Shown: positions 1 through 12,500 of the stretch, one piece after another
How the letters are laid out: each line of letters begins with the position of its first letter
Numbering within the stretch: the first letter of the stretch is position 1
DNA from: Siphlonurus alternatus
Taxonomy: Eukaryota; Arthropoda; Insecta; Ephemeroptera; Siphlonuridae
NCBI GenBank assembly: GCA_949825025.1
Contig: OX463786.1
Location: forward strand, 15,213,309-15,277,308
Length of the DNA: 64,000 nt
Direction: 5' to 3'
Notes under the pieces: generated by a model
Told to the model about the DNA's origin: nothing
Database searches by the model: none
The model's input: only the letters and a program-made list of their open reading frames with translations
Translations under genes and position numbers: made by a program

Positions 1-412
1 CCGCCGGAGGCGCGATTTTTTTGGGTGCCACGCCCCCTTTTTTACTTTTTTTTTTTTCTTAATAGATTTTCAAATGAATTGTTTTCTTTTTATGAAGCCG
101 TTTTTTCCGAAAAAAATTATTTTATTGGTAAATCCATTAAAGAATTTTCGTCATAGATTATAGCAATTATTACGTAAGTATTTTTTAATTGGTACCATAG
201 TTCAGACGAAGTTTAAGTAAAACGCTTTCTGTTCCATAAGGCTGCATGTTTAAGGGTTTAGGAAAACAAACTTTGGTATTTTTTTTTTTTTTTTTTCGAT
301 GAAGCTATTTGAGATGAAATTTTTTTGGTTTTCATTTCTCACACTAATGCAGGACAGGTTAAAATATTTTAAGGAAATAAAATAATAAATAATGCAATCG
401 CTCACTCTACTT
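1..412. mobile_element. Half of a long foldback element (same family as 43645-44330)
   Basis: The sequence from about 60 to 412 matches the right half of the palindromic element at 43645-44330. Shared blocks include the ccattaaagaa stretch, the gcatagttcag/accatagttcag stretch, gtaaaacgc, a ggttttcatttctca stretch and the terminal gcaatcgctcactctacttt. The window therefore opens inside a transposon copy. Nothing coding is visible here. Confidence 0.75.
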
Positions 413-1538
413 TAAATAATATAAATAATTGCATTTTTTTTTATATATAATTATACTTTTCATAGAATTAGAAAAAAATATTTACTATAGTCACCATGCA
501 AGGAAACTGTGCCAGTGAGCTGATTTCCTAAAATTAACCTTTTTTCTTGGCCTGGCCACGATCCTATTATGTTGTAAAGTTGCATGTAATTTCATGTAAA
601 TAAAAAGAAACAAAAGCAATAAAAGAAATACTCAAAAAGCATAACTTCGAAAAATACTTTTCCAAGAAAAAAATATACAGTATTTTAAATTGATTTTTTT
701 TTTTTTTATTTCGTTATCAAATGTTCCGTCTCCATCCACAATATTTCTATAAATGTACGTGCGACGTGTTACTTAAATAATGCATTATATATTTGTTTAT
801 AAATAAATAAAACTTAATATAATGTCACGAGATAAATTATACAAAAAAAAAAAAAAAAAAATTGAGTATAAAGCAAGAAATTAATTTGAATTTCTTTTAA
901 ATCTTTTAATCGAACTGTTCATTTTGCAAATAGTGTGAACTCTTGTTAGAGTGAAATAGCTGAAGAAGTTATATAAATTGAATTAATTTATAGCATTCAA
1001 ATTGGACTTAATAACAGCTAAAATTACTTGATTGTATGAATAATATTTGTGGCGTTTTTCCCTCATATTATTTTCCATTTATTTACGTAATATCCATGCA
1101 CGATTATTGTGAAGAAAAAAAAAAAAAAAAAAAAAAAAGAGTGGTATAGAAATTTTTGTCTAAGCCACGACACAATGCATAAGAATGATTTTTTATATTT
1201 TATTGGAAATTTCCATCAAGTGAATATCATCAATATCAAGAGATGATATTTTTCTGTAAAGTTTTTTACTTGTTTTTTATTCAAAATTTAATCGAAAAGT
1301 AGTGATTTCATTTCACGTAGTATTATATATGCATACTAAGTACATACAAAATATATTCCGCAATTTTGGAAGAAATATGCTGTTTTGTGAATGCGATCGA
1401 GAAAAAGGGGCATGGAGTTGCAAAATCATTTGCGTCCATACATTTTCGTAAATATTCACAACCACATTCCTATGAATTTTTTATTTTTTTAATGATAAAA
1501 TTTTTAAAAAATGTCCCTTTTTTAAATTTTGTCCGAAA
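413..1538. other. Intergenic or intronic AT-rich DNA, no gene seen
   Basis: This stretch has poly-T/poly-A runs and no convincing exon. Short open frames lack codon structure and splice context. It may be an intron of the gene whose last exon is at 2300-2494. Confidence 0.5.
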
Positions 1539-1635
1539 GCGGTACATTTAGGCGTCCCGAGAGCCTCTTTGGGGACACCGGGACATGGTACTCTAAAACG
1601 GTACTGTACCGGTCAAAACGGTACGTCTGGTCACC

Positions 1636-1638
<3 letters not shown>
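1539..1638. mobile_element. Probable terminal piece of a DNA transposon
   Basis: A GC-rich stretch with repeated ACGGTAC/GGTACCG-type words ends in the motif tctggtcacccta immediately before an (AT)n run. On the other strand it reads tagggtgaccaga, a sharp terminus typical of an inserted element. The other end was not found. Confidence 0.35.

Positions 1639-1703
<65 letters not shown>
1639..1703. repeat. (AT)n microsatellite
   Basis: About 30 uninterrupted TA units adjoin the transposon terminus at 1638. Confidence 0.95.
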
Positions 1704-1707
<4 letters not shown>

Positions 1708-1751
1708 GTAATATGATTAACATCATAAAAGCTGACAGCTTCATTTTACAT

Positions 1752-2010
1752 CATTGACAACACCATAATTTGTTTTCCTACATAGCGTCTGACAAGTATT
1801 AAAAAATAAATCAACTTAATAAGTGATGCCTTTTATTTATACGTATAAATTTTGTTATTTTTGTGATTTTCCCGTTGCTACACAGGTATAGCCTTATCCT
1901 TGAATAAAAAACCCAAAATTTCTGCCACAGAGCCATACATTGGTCCTTTATATCATCAATATCCTTGTTTCTCTATACTGCAGAGGAACTTTTCCAATGC
2001 AAACCGCACC
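1752..2010. repeat. Diverged dispersed repeat, copy 1
   Basis: It aligns by eye with 8087-8310 in the same orientation. Shared words are attgacaacac/attgacaacat, aaataaatcaac, gtgatttnccc, tatccttnaataaaa and aaatttctgc. The open frame across it is probably a fossil, not a host exon. Confidence 0.55.
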
Positions 2011-2117
2011 TCTAAACTGGGATGCTCGAAAGGCTTTCTTATTCACTTCCTGTGCCACCTTTGTTTAATTAACGACTTTGAATTTTAGTCTTCCTTTGCT
2101 ATAAAACTTGGACATAA

Positions 2118-2118
2118 T

Positions 2119-2213
<95 letters not shown>

Positions 2214-2215
2214 TT
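2118..2215. repeat. (TTTA)n microsatellite
   Basis: About 24 tandem tetranucleotide units, nearly perfect. Confidence 0.95.
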
Positions 2216-2299
2216 CTACTCATATTATAATGATGAAAAAAAAATCTAAATAATCAATTTATTAATTGAATTAATTATTTAAGTTTTGTTTTATTTCAG

Positions 2300-2494
2300 A
2301 GGACTGTGGCTACGAGGCTCAGGGTGAAGCAAGAGGTAGTAGTTAAGCAAGAAGAGCCTGTTGAGGAAGATATCCTCACCGCCACAGCCATAGCCAAGTC
2401 TGAGGAAGGGGCCAACAAGGCTACAGGACGAAACCAACCTGTGCTTACCAATAAAACAAAGGGACGAAAAACAACATTAAGCATGAAGAAATAA
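2300..2494 (+). CDS. Probable last coding exon of an unidentified Lys/Glu-rich protein
   Basis: A good acceptor (tttatttcag) ends at 2299 and opens a 64-codon reading frame that stops with TAA at 2492-2494. Three AATAAA signals follow. The peptide is hydrophilic, starts RTVATRLRVKQE and ends KGRKTTLSMKK. It contains VKQE twice; this fits the psi-K-x-E sumoylation consensus and suggests a nuclear protein. GC content is higher than in the flanks, as expected of coding sequence. I do not recognise the family. The upstream exons lie outside the window or are unrecognised between 413 and 2290. A chance open frame is possible, but the splice site, the composition and the polyadenylation signals argue for an exon. 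Confidence 0.55.
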   Translation, partial: RTVATRLRVKQEVVVKQEEPVEEDILTATAIAKSEEGANKATGRNQPVLTNKTKGRKTTLSMKK

Positions 2495-2606
2495 TTGTTG
2501 TATCTGTTATACCGATTAAATTAAAGTATTTCTGCATGTGTAATGTTTATAGATTGGAAAAAAAATAATAATTTATTTCTGTTTTATAAAACTTTAAAAA
2601 GGCTTC

Positions 2607-2744
2607 AATAAATTTTAAAATTGTTCCCTGGCTCTAAAATATATGAATGAAAATCAGAGTACTGTAAATAAATTTTGTAATTTCTGTTCAGTGAAATAGG
2701 CAGTCTATATTATAATGTTTGCCTTAATTGAACTGGTAAATAAA
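2607..2744 (+). terminator. Cluster of AATAAA polyadenylation signals
   Basis: AATAAA hexamers start at 2607, 2667 and 2739, which are 113-245 nt past the stop codon at 2494. This fits the 3' end of the gene ending there. Confidence 0.5.
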
Positions 2745-3809
2745 GAAAAGTTGAATTTATTGTGACATTTATCTGTAACATAAGGGTGCTCATTGCTTCA
2801 CTACATTCTTCTGACTGCTCATTTATGCAATATAAAGTCATATTCTCATAAATAAAATGATTAGTTTATAATATGTACAACCTACATGATTGTTTTTTAA
2901 TTGCAAATATGAATTGAGGGTACCAATTTATGTTACTATGAATTTATTATTATTATTTTTGAGTCCTTGAACTATTTTTAAAGAATTAGAAAGTTTCTGC
3001 AAGTTTTGTTGCCTCCCCTGGATCCTTAATAAAAAGGATAGAACCTAAACACCTCCAGGGGTTTTATGGCTGCACTTTCAATATTATTTTTGTTTAAATA
3101 GTTCCTGGACTGAAAAAAAAAAAAAAAAAAAAAATCAGAGTATCATAATTTGCAACCTCTTTTCATTTTTGAAAAAATAAATAATGTCCATCATGCAAGT
3201 TTTGTTTTTACATGTTACGTATTTTGAAAATGCTAAGTATATGATTTATAAACATTACACATTGAATACTTTGAAGTTTAATTATTTATATCACTTAATT
3301 AAGCTTGATATTTCTGAAATTTGTTTGTGAATATTTAATTCTTTTATTTGCTACCAAGAACAATGAATAAAAAAAAAAAGTATTTTTGAATTTGTATATA
3401 CGTATACTAAAATTAATAATGTTCTTTTGATATACTGTACTATATCTTGTATGTAAACATTACCTTTAAACAATTATTACAAATATATGTTTAAAATTTA
3501 AATGATTATAACTTTGATTTGCTATATTATGGTTATTTAATTGCTTGGTTTTCATTGGAAACGTTTGTTTGGGTGTCCTAAGACTCGGCCAATGAAGTTC
3601 TTTGTTACAAACTCCCTACCAATGACTGAAGAGGTTACAATTAAATCCAACAGAAAACAAATTAAGTGTGAATCAGAGTATAAATTGTATTAATATTCTG
3701 ACAATTTTTGTGTTTTATTAGGCTGCTGGTCTGAAAATATGTGATGGCCCAAAAATATACATTCCCATGGGAGTGTTGTGATGCTATATAATTGTATCCA
3801 CAATTGTTA
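2745..3809. other. AT-rich spacer with two weak exon-like frames
   Basis: Two short open stretches stand out. One (about 3549-3692) encodes a peptide containing RLFGCPKTRPMKFF and ends at TAA. The other follows an acceptor-like tttattag at 3720 and ends at TGA near 3780. Neither is long enough to call. Confidence 0.3.
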
Positions 3810-3817
3810 GTCACAGA

Positions 3818-3973
3818 CAGGCTTAGATCCAGGGGGGTGTGGCTGCGTCCCCCTCCAAAATTTTGGATTTAATATGGGGAATATAGGCATTTCTTCTACT
3901 CACATTTTTTTTTTTATAACATTGGCCTTATGGAGACAGCCCCTCCCAAAATTTGGTTCTAAATCCGTGCCTG
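3818..3973. mobile_element. hAT-type MITE
   Basis: The 156-bp element has imperfect inverted ends starting CAGGC and ending GCCTG, with internal mirrored blocks (ccaaaatttt / aaaatttgg). It is flanked by near-identical 8-bp direct repeats, gtcacaga at 3810-3817 and gacacaga at 3974-3981. CAG-type ends with an 8-bp duplication are the hAT signature. Confidence 0.75.
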
Positions 3974-3981
3974 GACACAGA

Positions 3982-6106
3982 AAAAAAAAAAAAAAAAAAA
4001 AAAAAATCTGAGTAGCCAAGATTTGACATTGTATCAAAAACCTCAACTCTGATGAACTGAGGGCATTGTTAAACAAAGCTTAAATATTTAATGACATCAT
4101 TGGCTGCCATTATTTCCTGATAGTAATCCAAAAATATTTTTACACCTTATGATAAAGGATATATTGACACTTTTCATCTAATCAAATAATAATAAAAATA
4201 TATATTATATTATCAAGTTTTTTATGTTGATTTGACTAAATTTTTATTATAAGTAAAGTCACTGCAATCCCAATGATATTCTTCCGATTTATCAATGTAT
4301 CCAAAAAGCTTGGTGCTATTTTATTTTTTCATTCCAAATTTGTACATCTTATCTTTGTATGAAAATTTATTGAAAAGATTGAAATGTTGTACTCTCTCTG
4401 CTACAAATGGTGTCGTTAATTCTTAAGATTTGTTGACTTATTTAATGAATTACAAAGCTAGCTGTATACTATACTTGTTGACCGATTGAGTTTGTTATAA
4501 TTAAAAAATTATATTGTATTAACTCCTTGCAACTATCAATGAAAATTCTGGCTCTTGTAAATAATATGTTTCCATTATTAATATGCATTAATTAATATAT
4601 TACTTTGCAATATTATTTATTTGTAATTAATATATTTTCATGTGGTATCTCTTAAAGCTATGGAAAATGCTTATGTTATAAGTTTTCTTTTGATTATAAT
4701 TATTATAAACTATATATATATGTAAAAAATAATGTACAGCAAAATTTTGTACTATAAAATAAAGTAAAAAATGAAAATAATATGAACATATTATTTTTAC
4801 TAAATATAACTAAAATTTTCATAATGTGATAAATGTTGATTTTTGCTATAAGCAAAACTCTTTCAGAGGAAATCCATGAACGGGTGTTTTTCAGAGACCT
4901 CCATGACTTATGGCCAGAAATTTGACCAAAATTTTCAGACCCCGCTAAGTTCTGAAATAAATGATGTTCAAATTTTTAGCCATAAGACACAGAGGACTCT
5001 GGGTGTTGTGTTCTTCTCCTTTTTGGTTTGGCAATACTTCACCTCACGTGTTTGTGGCATGACATAATAAAATTATATCCTCAAGCGATCAATGCTTGTA
5101 TGAAGATTAATAAAGGCCTGAGGTCTATAAACATATGCAAGAGGCGACATATTGCAAGACCAACGAGGAGAACGAACAACTCCGGCAATGGATTAATTCC
5201 TATATAGCTCTGGCAATTGACAATCTTGTTTAAACAAATAACAGAGATTCTTAGAGACCTCCGTGTCTTATGTCTTATGACGAGCGATTTGATGGCCTGA
5301 GCGGGGGTCCAATAAGTATGGCGGCGCTGCTGCATTTTGCATGATTGCAGTTAGGCAGTCAGCTGTGTGCGCAACTGCTCAGCCGGCCAGAGCCGAGCCA
5401 TGCCTAACCATCCCTATGTGATGTAGCAGTGCCACCACACTTGGACCCCGCTCAGGCCATCAAATCTCTGGCCACTGGCCATAAAGACACAGAAGGACTC
5501 TAAATAAGGGTTCTCCTGAACAAAAATAATTTAAAAAAACAAAAACAAGGAATTTAAATGTTTTCCTGGAATATTTGAAAAATAATCGAAAGAATTGAGC
5601 AATAGCAGATGCAGCTAGCTAAAATTCTAATTTTTACGTTGATTCAAAATATATAATTTTAAATTATAAAACTTAATTAAAAGTTGGAAAAATATAAAAT
5701 TTTGATTTCAGTATTCAAATTTTACCGCGATTCATTAAAAAGAAAACATCCGAAACATCACCGCAGAGTTGTTTCGATAATCAAAAAAAGTTTTTTTTAC
5801 ATGCGCAGAAACAAAAAAAAATCAAAGTTTCAGCACATTGCGCATAATGTTTGAATAAATCTCATGTACACATGTTTCTAAACGAGGCAGTTTTTAAAGT
5901 CACCACAAAGCGTAATGTATACAGCAAAATTTTAACGTCAAGTTTTTATAATTTACAAGTACTTTGAAGTTTCCTACTAAATTAAAAATGTATGTATTAC
6001 GTACTTTAATATCTGATGGATCTTTTTTGACATTAACTTGTATGAACTAATTTTTATTATGCAAATAATAATCATTTTATTTTTGCCGGTTTTATAGTTT
6101 GGAAAC
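3982..6106. other. 5' flank of the Tudor gene: spacer with transposon debris
   Basis: The stretch is AT-rich, with two related palindromic elements (about 4885-5020 and 5286-5466). Just before the ATG at 6107 lies a pyrimidine-rich tract ending ttttatag (6098). It could be an acceptor, so the transcript may have a further upstream non-coding exon that I could not locate. Confidence 0.4.
5286..5466. mobile_element. Palindromic MITE with 26-bp inverted ends
   Basis: gatttgatggcctgagcggg at the left (5286) is mirrored by cccgctcaggccatcaaatc at the right end (5466). The core is GC-richer than the surroundings. Flanking text (gacctcc.tg..ttatg upstream, cataaagacacagaaggactct downstream) matches the related degenerate copy at 4885-5020, so the mirrored symmetry may extend further out. 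Confidence 0.7.
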
Positions 6107-6324
6107 ATGGCGTCCTCCACGGAAGGCCATGTGCCCAGAAAATCTTCAACATCGCCTTTGCCAGCAGTTCTGCCTCTTTCGTCTGTAGAAGACATGGGAG
6201 ATGATTGGAATCCTATGAATGAGGATTATATGGACCCGGAATTTAATCATTATACTCATGGACCAGCAAAATTTGCACCAAAATCTAAAGTACAGGCAGC
6301 ATGGCCTTCCAAACTTGGCCCTGG
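6107..6324 (+). CDS. Tudor gene exon 1 (start codon)
   Basis: The ATG at 6107 has a good context (gaaacATGg) and opens 72 codons beginning MASSTEGHVPRKS. The donor is GG|GTAAGA at 6325, leaving phase 2. The peptide is acidic and Pro/Ser-rich, with no domain. The GT-proximal end PSKLGPG runs directly into exon 2. Confidence 0.75.
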
Positions 6325-9300
6325 GTAAGAAAAAAAAAAAAAGTAGGCTATTAAGTATTAACGCTCTTCTTAAGAGTTATGACTTGGGTTTTGGAAAAAG
6401 CAAGCTGGACGTTAGAAAATTATGGTTATATCATATTGAAATAAAAATGGCCCACTGCTGAAATATTACAAAAATTGGTTTTTGTTGTGGGCTTTTGTTA
6501 TATTTAGGCATAAAACATGTTACATATTGTATATTGTTCAATGCAAGTGCATGCCTATCATATTCATGTGTAGACATACATGGTTTGCATAGTCTGTTGG
6601 TAGGCCATGAAATGGCAAATTTAAGCTTCTTTTAAACAAGTTGAAGGTTTCTTTTTGTCCGGATTACTTCAGGCTTTGCCGCTTTGGTAATGCTATGAAG
6701 AAAGTAACTATACAGTATGCATACTCTGATATTCATACAAAATCAAATTTTAATTAATGGTCAGTATCCATCAGAAAAATTATTATAGTCGCCATGTTCG
6801 TTTGCTGATTTTGACTCCTGCTACAACCACCGCGCATCGGCGCGCAACCCTTCTGCGCACGTTTTTTTGGCTCGAAGTCAAAACACTACTACCGCAAAAT
6901 TCTAAAGATGCTCTTTAATTAAACTGACCCAAGGCAAATAATAAAATTTTTATAGCAGCAAACGTAAAAGGTTAGTGCCAATTCGTAATTTTAAATTTGC
7001 AAACATAACTTATTTAGAGGGTTAACAATAAGCGATCGAAAAATTGCTCCGTATAGGATCTTACGTGCGCCCAATCTTTTTTTGTAAGTAAATGGGAGGA
7101 CAAAGGATTGGTGATGTCATCATGGATGCTGACCATTTTTATAATTTTTCATATACAAATAAATGCACATATATTATGTTTTTTTTTTTTTTTTTATAAA
7201 AAAAAAATTGAAATTGATAGTATATAATATATGTAGCAGCCAAGATTACTCAACATAAGGTTTGACGCTCCGCCATCTTGGCGCAGCTTTTGTTGGATTC
7301 GAGCCTGTGACGTCACGACCAATCACTGACTGCCACGAAATAGGCTCGAGAGTAGCATTTCTCTCTGATTGGTCCTGCGCGAACTGGACGAAAATGTGAA
7401 CCTAAGCGTCCAACCTTATGTAGAGGGACCTTGTGTAGCAGCAATGTTGACTGCTCAAACTGACTGAAAATGTGACGCAAAGCTGCTAAAAAGACTAAAA
7501 CTTTTACCGTGCAATTTCAATTTCTTATGATGTATGTTAACAGAATGGAGGAGTATGCAGAGCCATTCAAAGTGTTCATCAACCGGCTTCCATTTGCTCT
7601 TTCTGAGGTAATAATAATTGGTGGATCATTTATAACAACCTTCCTCGTTGGAAAAGGGGGAGGGGAGCTTTCAAAAGTACACAATTGCATGATGATCATT
7701 ACATTGATTGTGACATTCTCTATTGAGACGATCAAGGTTGGCTTTATACAGGTTAAGCCACGTGCATATTTCGTGCGTCATTTTTCCACTATTTCCAGGA
7801 CCCATTGCACCGCGAAAATTCGAAAATAGCATTACATCATGGGCGCATTCAAAGTTTCGTGGCACGATAGGTCCTGGAATACTTGAATCTGATTGGCTAA
7901 GCCCGTTAACATTGGTCAAATCGGAGGCTTAACCTGTATAAAGCCAACCTTGGAGACGATTAAGATGGGTGGAGAACCTGGTGGTAAGAATTGAAAATAC
8001 GTGCTAAAACGAGGATGGTTGTATTTGATTCACATTGTAAAATTGTGTAAATGCTCTACCAGCAGGCACAGCGTAAATTTACAGAATTGACAACATTATA
8101 ATTACAAAGTTGTCACATGCCTTCAAACAATTACTAAAAATAAAATAATAATAATCAACTTCATATTCTTTTATGTTTGTGTGATTCACCCAATGCTATT
8201 GCTAATGCTGTATCCTTAAATAAAACAGTTAAAATTTCTGCTCTTGGTCTTTAATGTTCTCAGTAGCATACTTAAGAGTCATTCAAGCATTGGATTTCTC
8301 CTGGAAATTGTGATTTTCTTACTACTTTTGTTTTTTTTTTGTCAAATATTTTCCATCCCATTTATGAAAGCAAAATTATGTACCTTCGAGGTTTGAACAA
8401 AGGGTTAATAGACGATAGCTCTAAGCTATGTGATCACATGATACAACTATAATAGATACCCTATCTCTACGGTCTGGTTGAACCTGGTAAGGTGCCTGGT
8501 AACAAACTTGGCCATCTGCAGGTACAATTTAACATTATATCCGTACCAGCCTGGCTGGTAAGAAATGGTCACTCTGCATAGCCTGGCTGGTAAGATTTTA
8601 CCTGGTGTGCTGGTATGGGATACCAGGTCTTACCTGGCAAGCTTAGATCAAAATTTCCCTCCCCCTCCTCGTGCCTTAAAATATGCTGTTTGCTATTTTT
8701 TTTTTAGTATCAAAAATCATTTTTTAATTTTCTATATACGAAAAAGTACAGAAAAAATAAATTTAAAATTTTTATTTGGTACTTAAATGATACATTCAAA
8801 ACTTGTTTTGACTTATGCAGTGCTGACAACTGAGAGGTGGGGGCGGGGTGGGGATATGCGGGTAAAATGGCGGCCACAAAAATCATATTTAGAAATAAAT
8901 TTAAGGAATGGAAGAAAACTTTTTAAAGGGACTCTTCTTGCATCTCTTCCATCCATAAAACTGTAGTCTGGGATCTTTCAGTGGCTCACAGTATGCCAAT
9001 TCCTGCAGGGCACAGTACATTTAACATCAAAACTTTGATTCAAAATGTTGTGGCAATCTTCTTGATTCTGATCATTCAATTCGATCTTTGAAATAAATAA
9101 AAAAAACATGAAGGTATGCTTTTATTAAATATTTCATTTTAAATTGAATGATGAGAAATATAAAATATTCAAAATAAAAATATGTACTTACCATGCAAGT
9201 AAAATAATGAAGAGCAGGAAAAACAAACTGCTGGCATTGTGTCTGCAATGATCTGCAGTTGACGTATGGTTTATCCTTGATTTTGGGTTTCTGTGAGCAC

Positions 9301-9497
9301 AAAAGTAAATCATTAATCACTAATACCAGGTCATTTTCACGGTTGTTGACATCTTCAATCACTTCCATGTTGCTATGATGCTTCACTTTTTCACCACCAG
9401 GTGTCAGTGCATGGCTAATAAAAACGACTGAAAATTTATATTAATTTTTAAATAAATTATTAATTAAAATAAATCAATTTATTCCATAATTAATGTG

Positions 9498-9530
<33 letters not shown>

Positions 9531-12500
9531 GTATTTTGGTACATTCTCATCAACAGTCGATCCACACAGTATAAAAATTAAATTTTATAATTAATCTATA
9601 TTTACAGTGTATATATCAATAAATTATTTAAATAATTTATTTATAAAGTATAAATATAATATAAAATATTATTATATTATAATTAATATGTTAAATAAAT
9701 AATATTTAAAAAATAATATCAATTTAGTATATAGTTACAAGATCTTCTGGTAAATCATACCAGGCAATACCAGACAGTGGCTGGTATTGCCTGGTATGCC
9801 CTGGTTCGGCTTATCAGCATTTCATGATGGCTGGTAAGAACAGGTACGGCTTACCAGCACTGCTGGTTTAGTGCTTGTAAGAGTCTACCAGCCACCTTAC
9901 CAGGTTCAACCAGACCGTAGAGATAGGGTAGGTCCATCAGCCCTACGAATTTGGACTGATCTGCGCATTTTGGCCAAAAACACCCAAGGTGACGTCGCGT
10001 AGTGAGCTCAAAACAGCTGTTTTGCTGCACGAGGGGCCCCTACCGGAGCAGAATTTTTGTTCAACATTAGCGAGAACGTTGCTTTTTATCTCATCTCAAA
10101 TTTGATATTTATTTGCAATACTACAAGCCAAACCGGTTGCAGTAACGTATTAAAAGAATTTTTAAACACTGCAATTCGCAAGCAATCTGGGGTAGAAGTT
10201 CGTATCTTTGTTCATAAAGCATACAAAGTTGCTATTGGCTGTGCGCAGATTAGTCACCTAGCGTTTGCGCAGCTTTATTTGGATTCAAGCTTTTTTATCA
10301 TGCACACTTTGCAGAGCCATGCGCAATAGACTACTAACATTTAAAACTCGCTTCTGCGCAGCTTTTCTAAGCCGTGGCTATTAATTTACGGAAAACTCTA
10401 TAATAGAGCAGAAAAAATTAAACGTATGCACCGTGCGCATGGGACGGCCCTGATGTGATCATACCATCCTATCCTATGGAGGCTTCAAGTCAGCTGATTT
10501 TGCAGTATTCCGACTGTCCTATCTAAACCTATGTAAAAAGAAACTCAAAATTGATTTGTTGGCATAAGATATTTTTTGCAGAAAAATAAGTTCTTGATTC
10601 ATTATCAGAAGGTCCCTAAATGGGTGCAGCCCTTTTGCGCTGCGGTCAAAATTTCTTGAAAAAGGTACAGGTCTTTTGCGCCACGGTCAGTATAGGTCTT
10701 TTGCGCCGCGGTCAGTATAGGTCTTTTGCGCCCCTGCACAGCAGGGTGCAAACAGGACGTTTGCGCCACCCGGTTTCGAGGCTGCGACTAGGGTTTAACA
10801 TAAACATACTTGAAACCTCTTTTCTAGCTGAACCATGCTATCTCATTGCGATAAATTTAATTCAACAATTAATATTAAAGTACATTGCAGTATATATATT
10901 AAGCATGACTATATTTAATTTCATTTACGCAATAAAATAATATTTGTAAGAAATCCATGGAAGAGGTAAAAAATTATTTTATGTAATGTAGTGATAACAC
11001 TGATAACATACGTTCCTGTATAATCTAGCTTAATCCAAAAATGCCAAATGCTATAGTAAAATTCAATGATAATTCAGTCACTAATACTTACTTTTAGAAT
11101 TATGCACGTGAATTTAAATTTATTCTAAATTTGTAAAGTTATATTCTTTTAAAACCATGGTTGGTTGGTATTTTGGGGCAATTGACACATTTTGGTCATG
11201 TATGTCCCCTTCTTTAAAACCATTCATAAAAATAATTATTGAACATTATAACAAAGATTAAAAAACTCGCTGCCTTAACTATAATATTAAAACATAAATT
11301 ACATGATAAATAATATTTTATAGTTATATACTATATCATTATATATGTTTATACACAATTTAAAAAAATATGTATATAATAGTAAATAGATAGCTAACTT
11401 TTGCAAGTATCGGCTGACTTCTGATATTTTGCTTCAATTATAAAGATGTAATTTTTATTGATATTTTTTTTCTCAGCACCGTTTTGAATTAAGTTTTATG
11501 CAAAAAAAAATAAATAAAAAATAAAAGCTTTATATAATTATAGAAAAAAGCAATATACGTGTCTTTAACCATACGTCACAAAACAATATGACGTCATAAT
11601 TGTGTAGGCAACACATTGTCAGTGGCATAGCAAATAGTGTTAAAGTTGGTCTCAAAATTAATTTCTCCTGATAATTCGTATCATTTTCCGTAGAATTTTC
11701 TTTCATAAATGGTGACAAGAAGAACCAATGTTAGCGAAAAAAAATATTTGGCGACCAAAACTGTTATGAGAAAAGAGGTGTTGTGAGTTACGTTAAGGGC
11801 ATTGGGTGTAGCACCGGTAGTTGGCAACACTGACGTATCTTCACCATGTTAACTTTTTATCCTTGCTCCTCGGAGTAATTTTTATGCTAGAGCTAAGCTG
11901 ATTGCTGTAGTATCAAGATAATTAGTAGCCCAAGTGCACAATTTGGCTAAATAAAGCCTGATTTAAAGAAAAGTATTTTTTTTTTATATTTTAGAAAGAT
12001 GCATGTAAATTTAAAAAATTACTAAAAAATACTTTTCTTTAAATCAGGCTTTATTTAGCCAAATTGTGCACTTGGACTACTAATTATCTTGATACTACAG
12101 CAATCAGCTTAGCTCTAGCATAAAAATTACTCCGAGGAGCAATGATAAAAAATTAGCATGGTGAAGATACGTCAGTGTTGCCAACTACCGGTGCTACACC
12201 CAATGCCCTTAACATGCGCATCATAGGATTTTAGGGTTTTCTGCCTACATCCCGAAGCTCTTCGGACGGCTTCGGGCATCTCCATGCTACCCAAAATGTA
12301 AACATGAAATTCCCGTATAGAGTAATCGACCTCAAATTTTTTTTTTTTTTTTTTTTTGCAAAACGAATAGAGTTTATTAGAGGGTGCAAAGTTATGCCAT
12401 TCTGATTTTTTTTTTTTTCAAATCTTTAGCGGCTGGAAAGTATTGCTAAAAAGTTGTGCTGAGGTCGGGTTTGAACCCACGCTCCTTTTGTTTGTATCCT

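Noticed and set aside
1900..2088. 62-residue open frame after a tacacag acceptor-like site
   Set aside because: It overlaps a dispersed repeat also present at 8087-8310 where the frame is broken.
3549..3692. Exon-like frame containing RLFGCPKTRPMKFF
   Set aside because: Under 50 codons, no clear acceptor, no homology recognised. Left as a note in the spacer entry.
10057..10329. 90-residue open frame with Cys residues
   Set aside because: No start context, splice sites or recognisable family, and it lies in repeat-like DNA.
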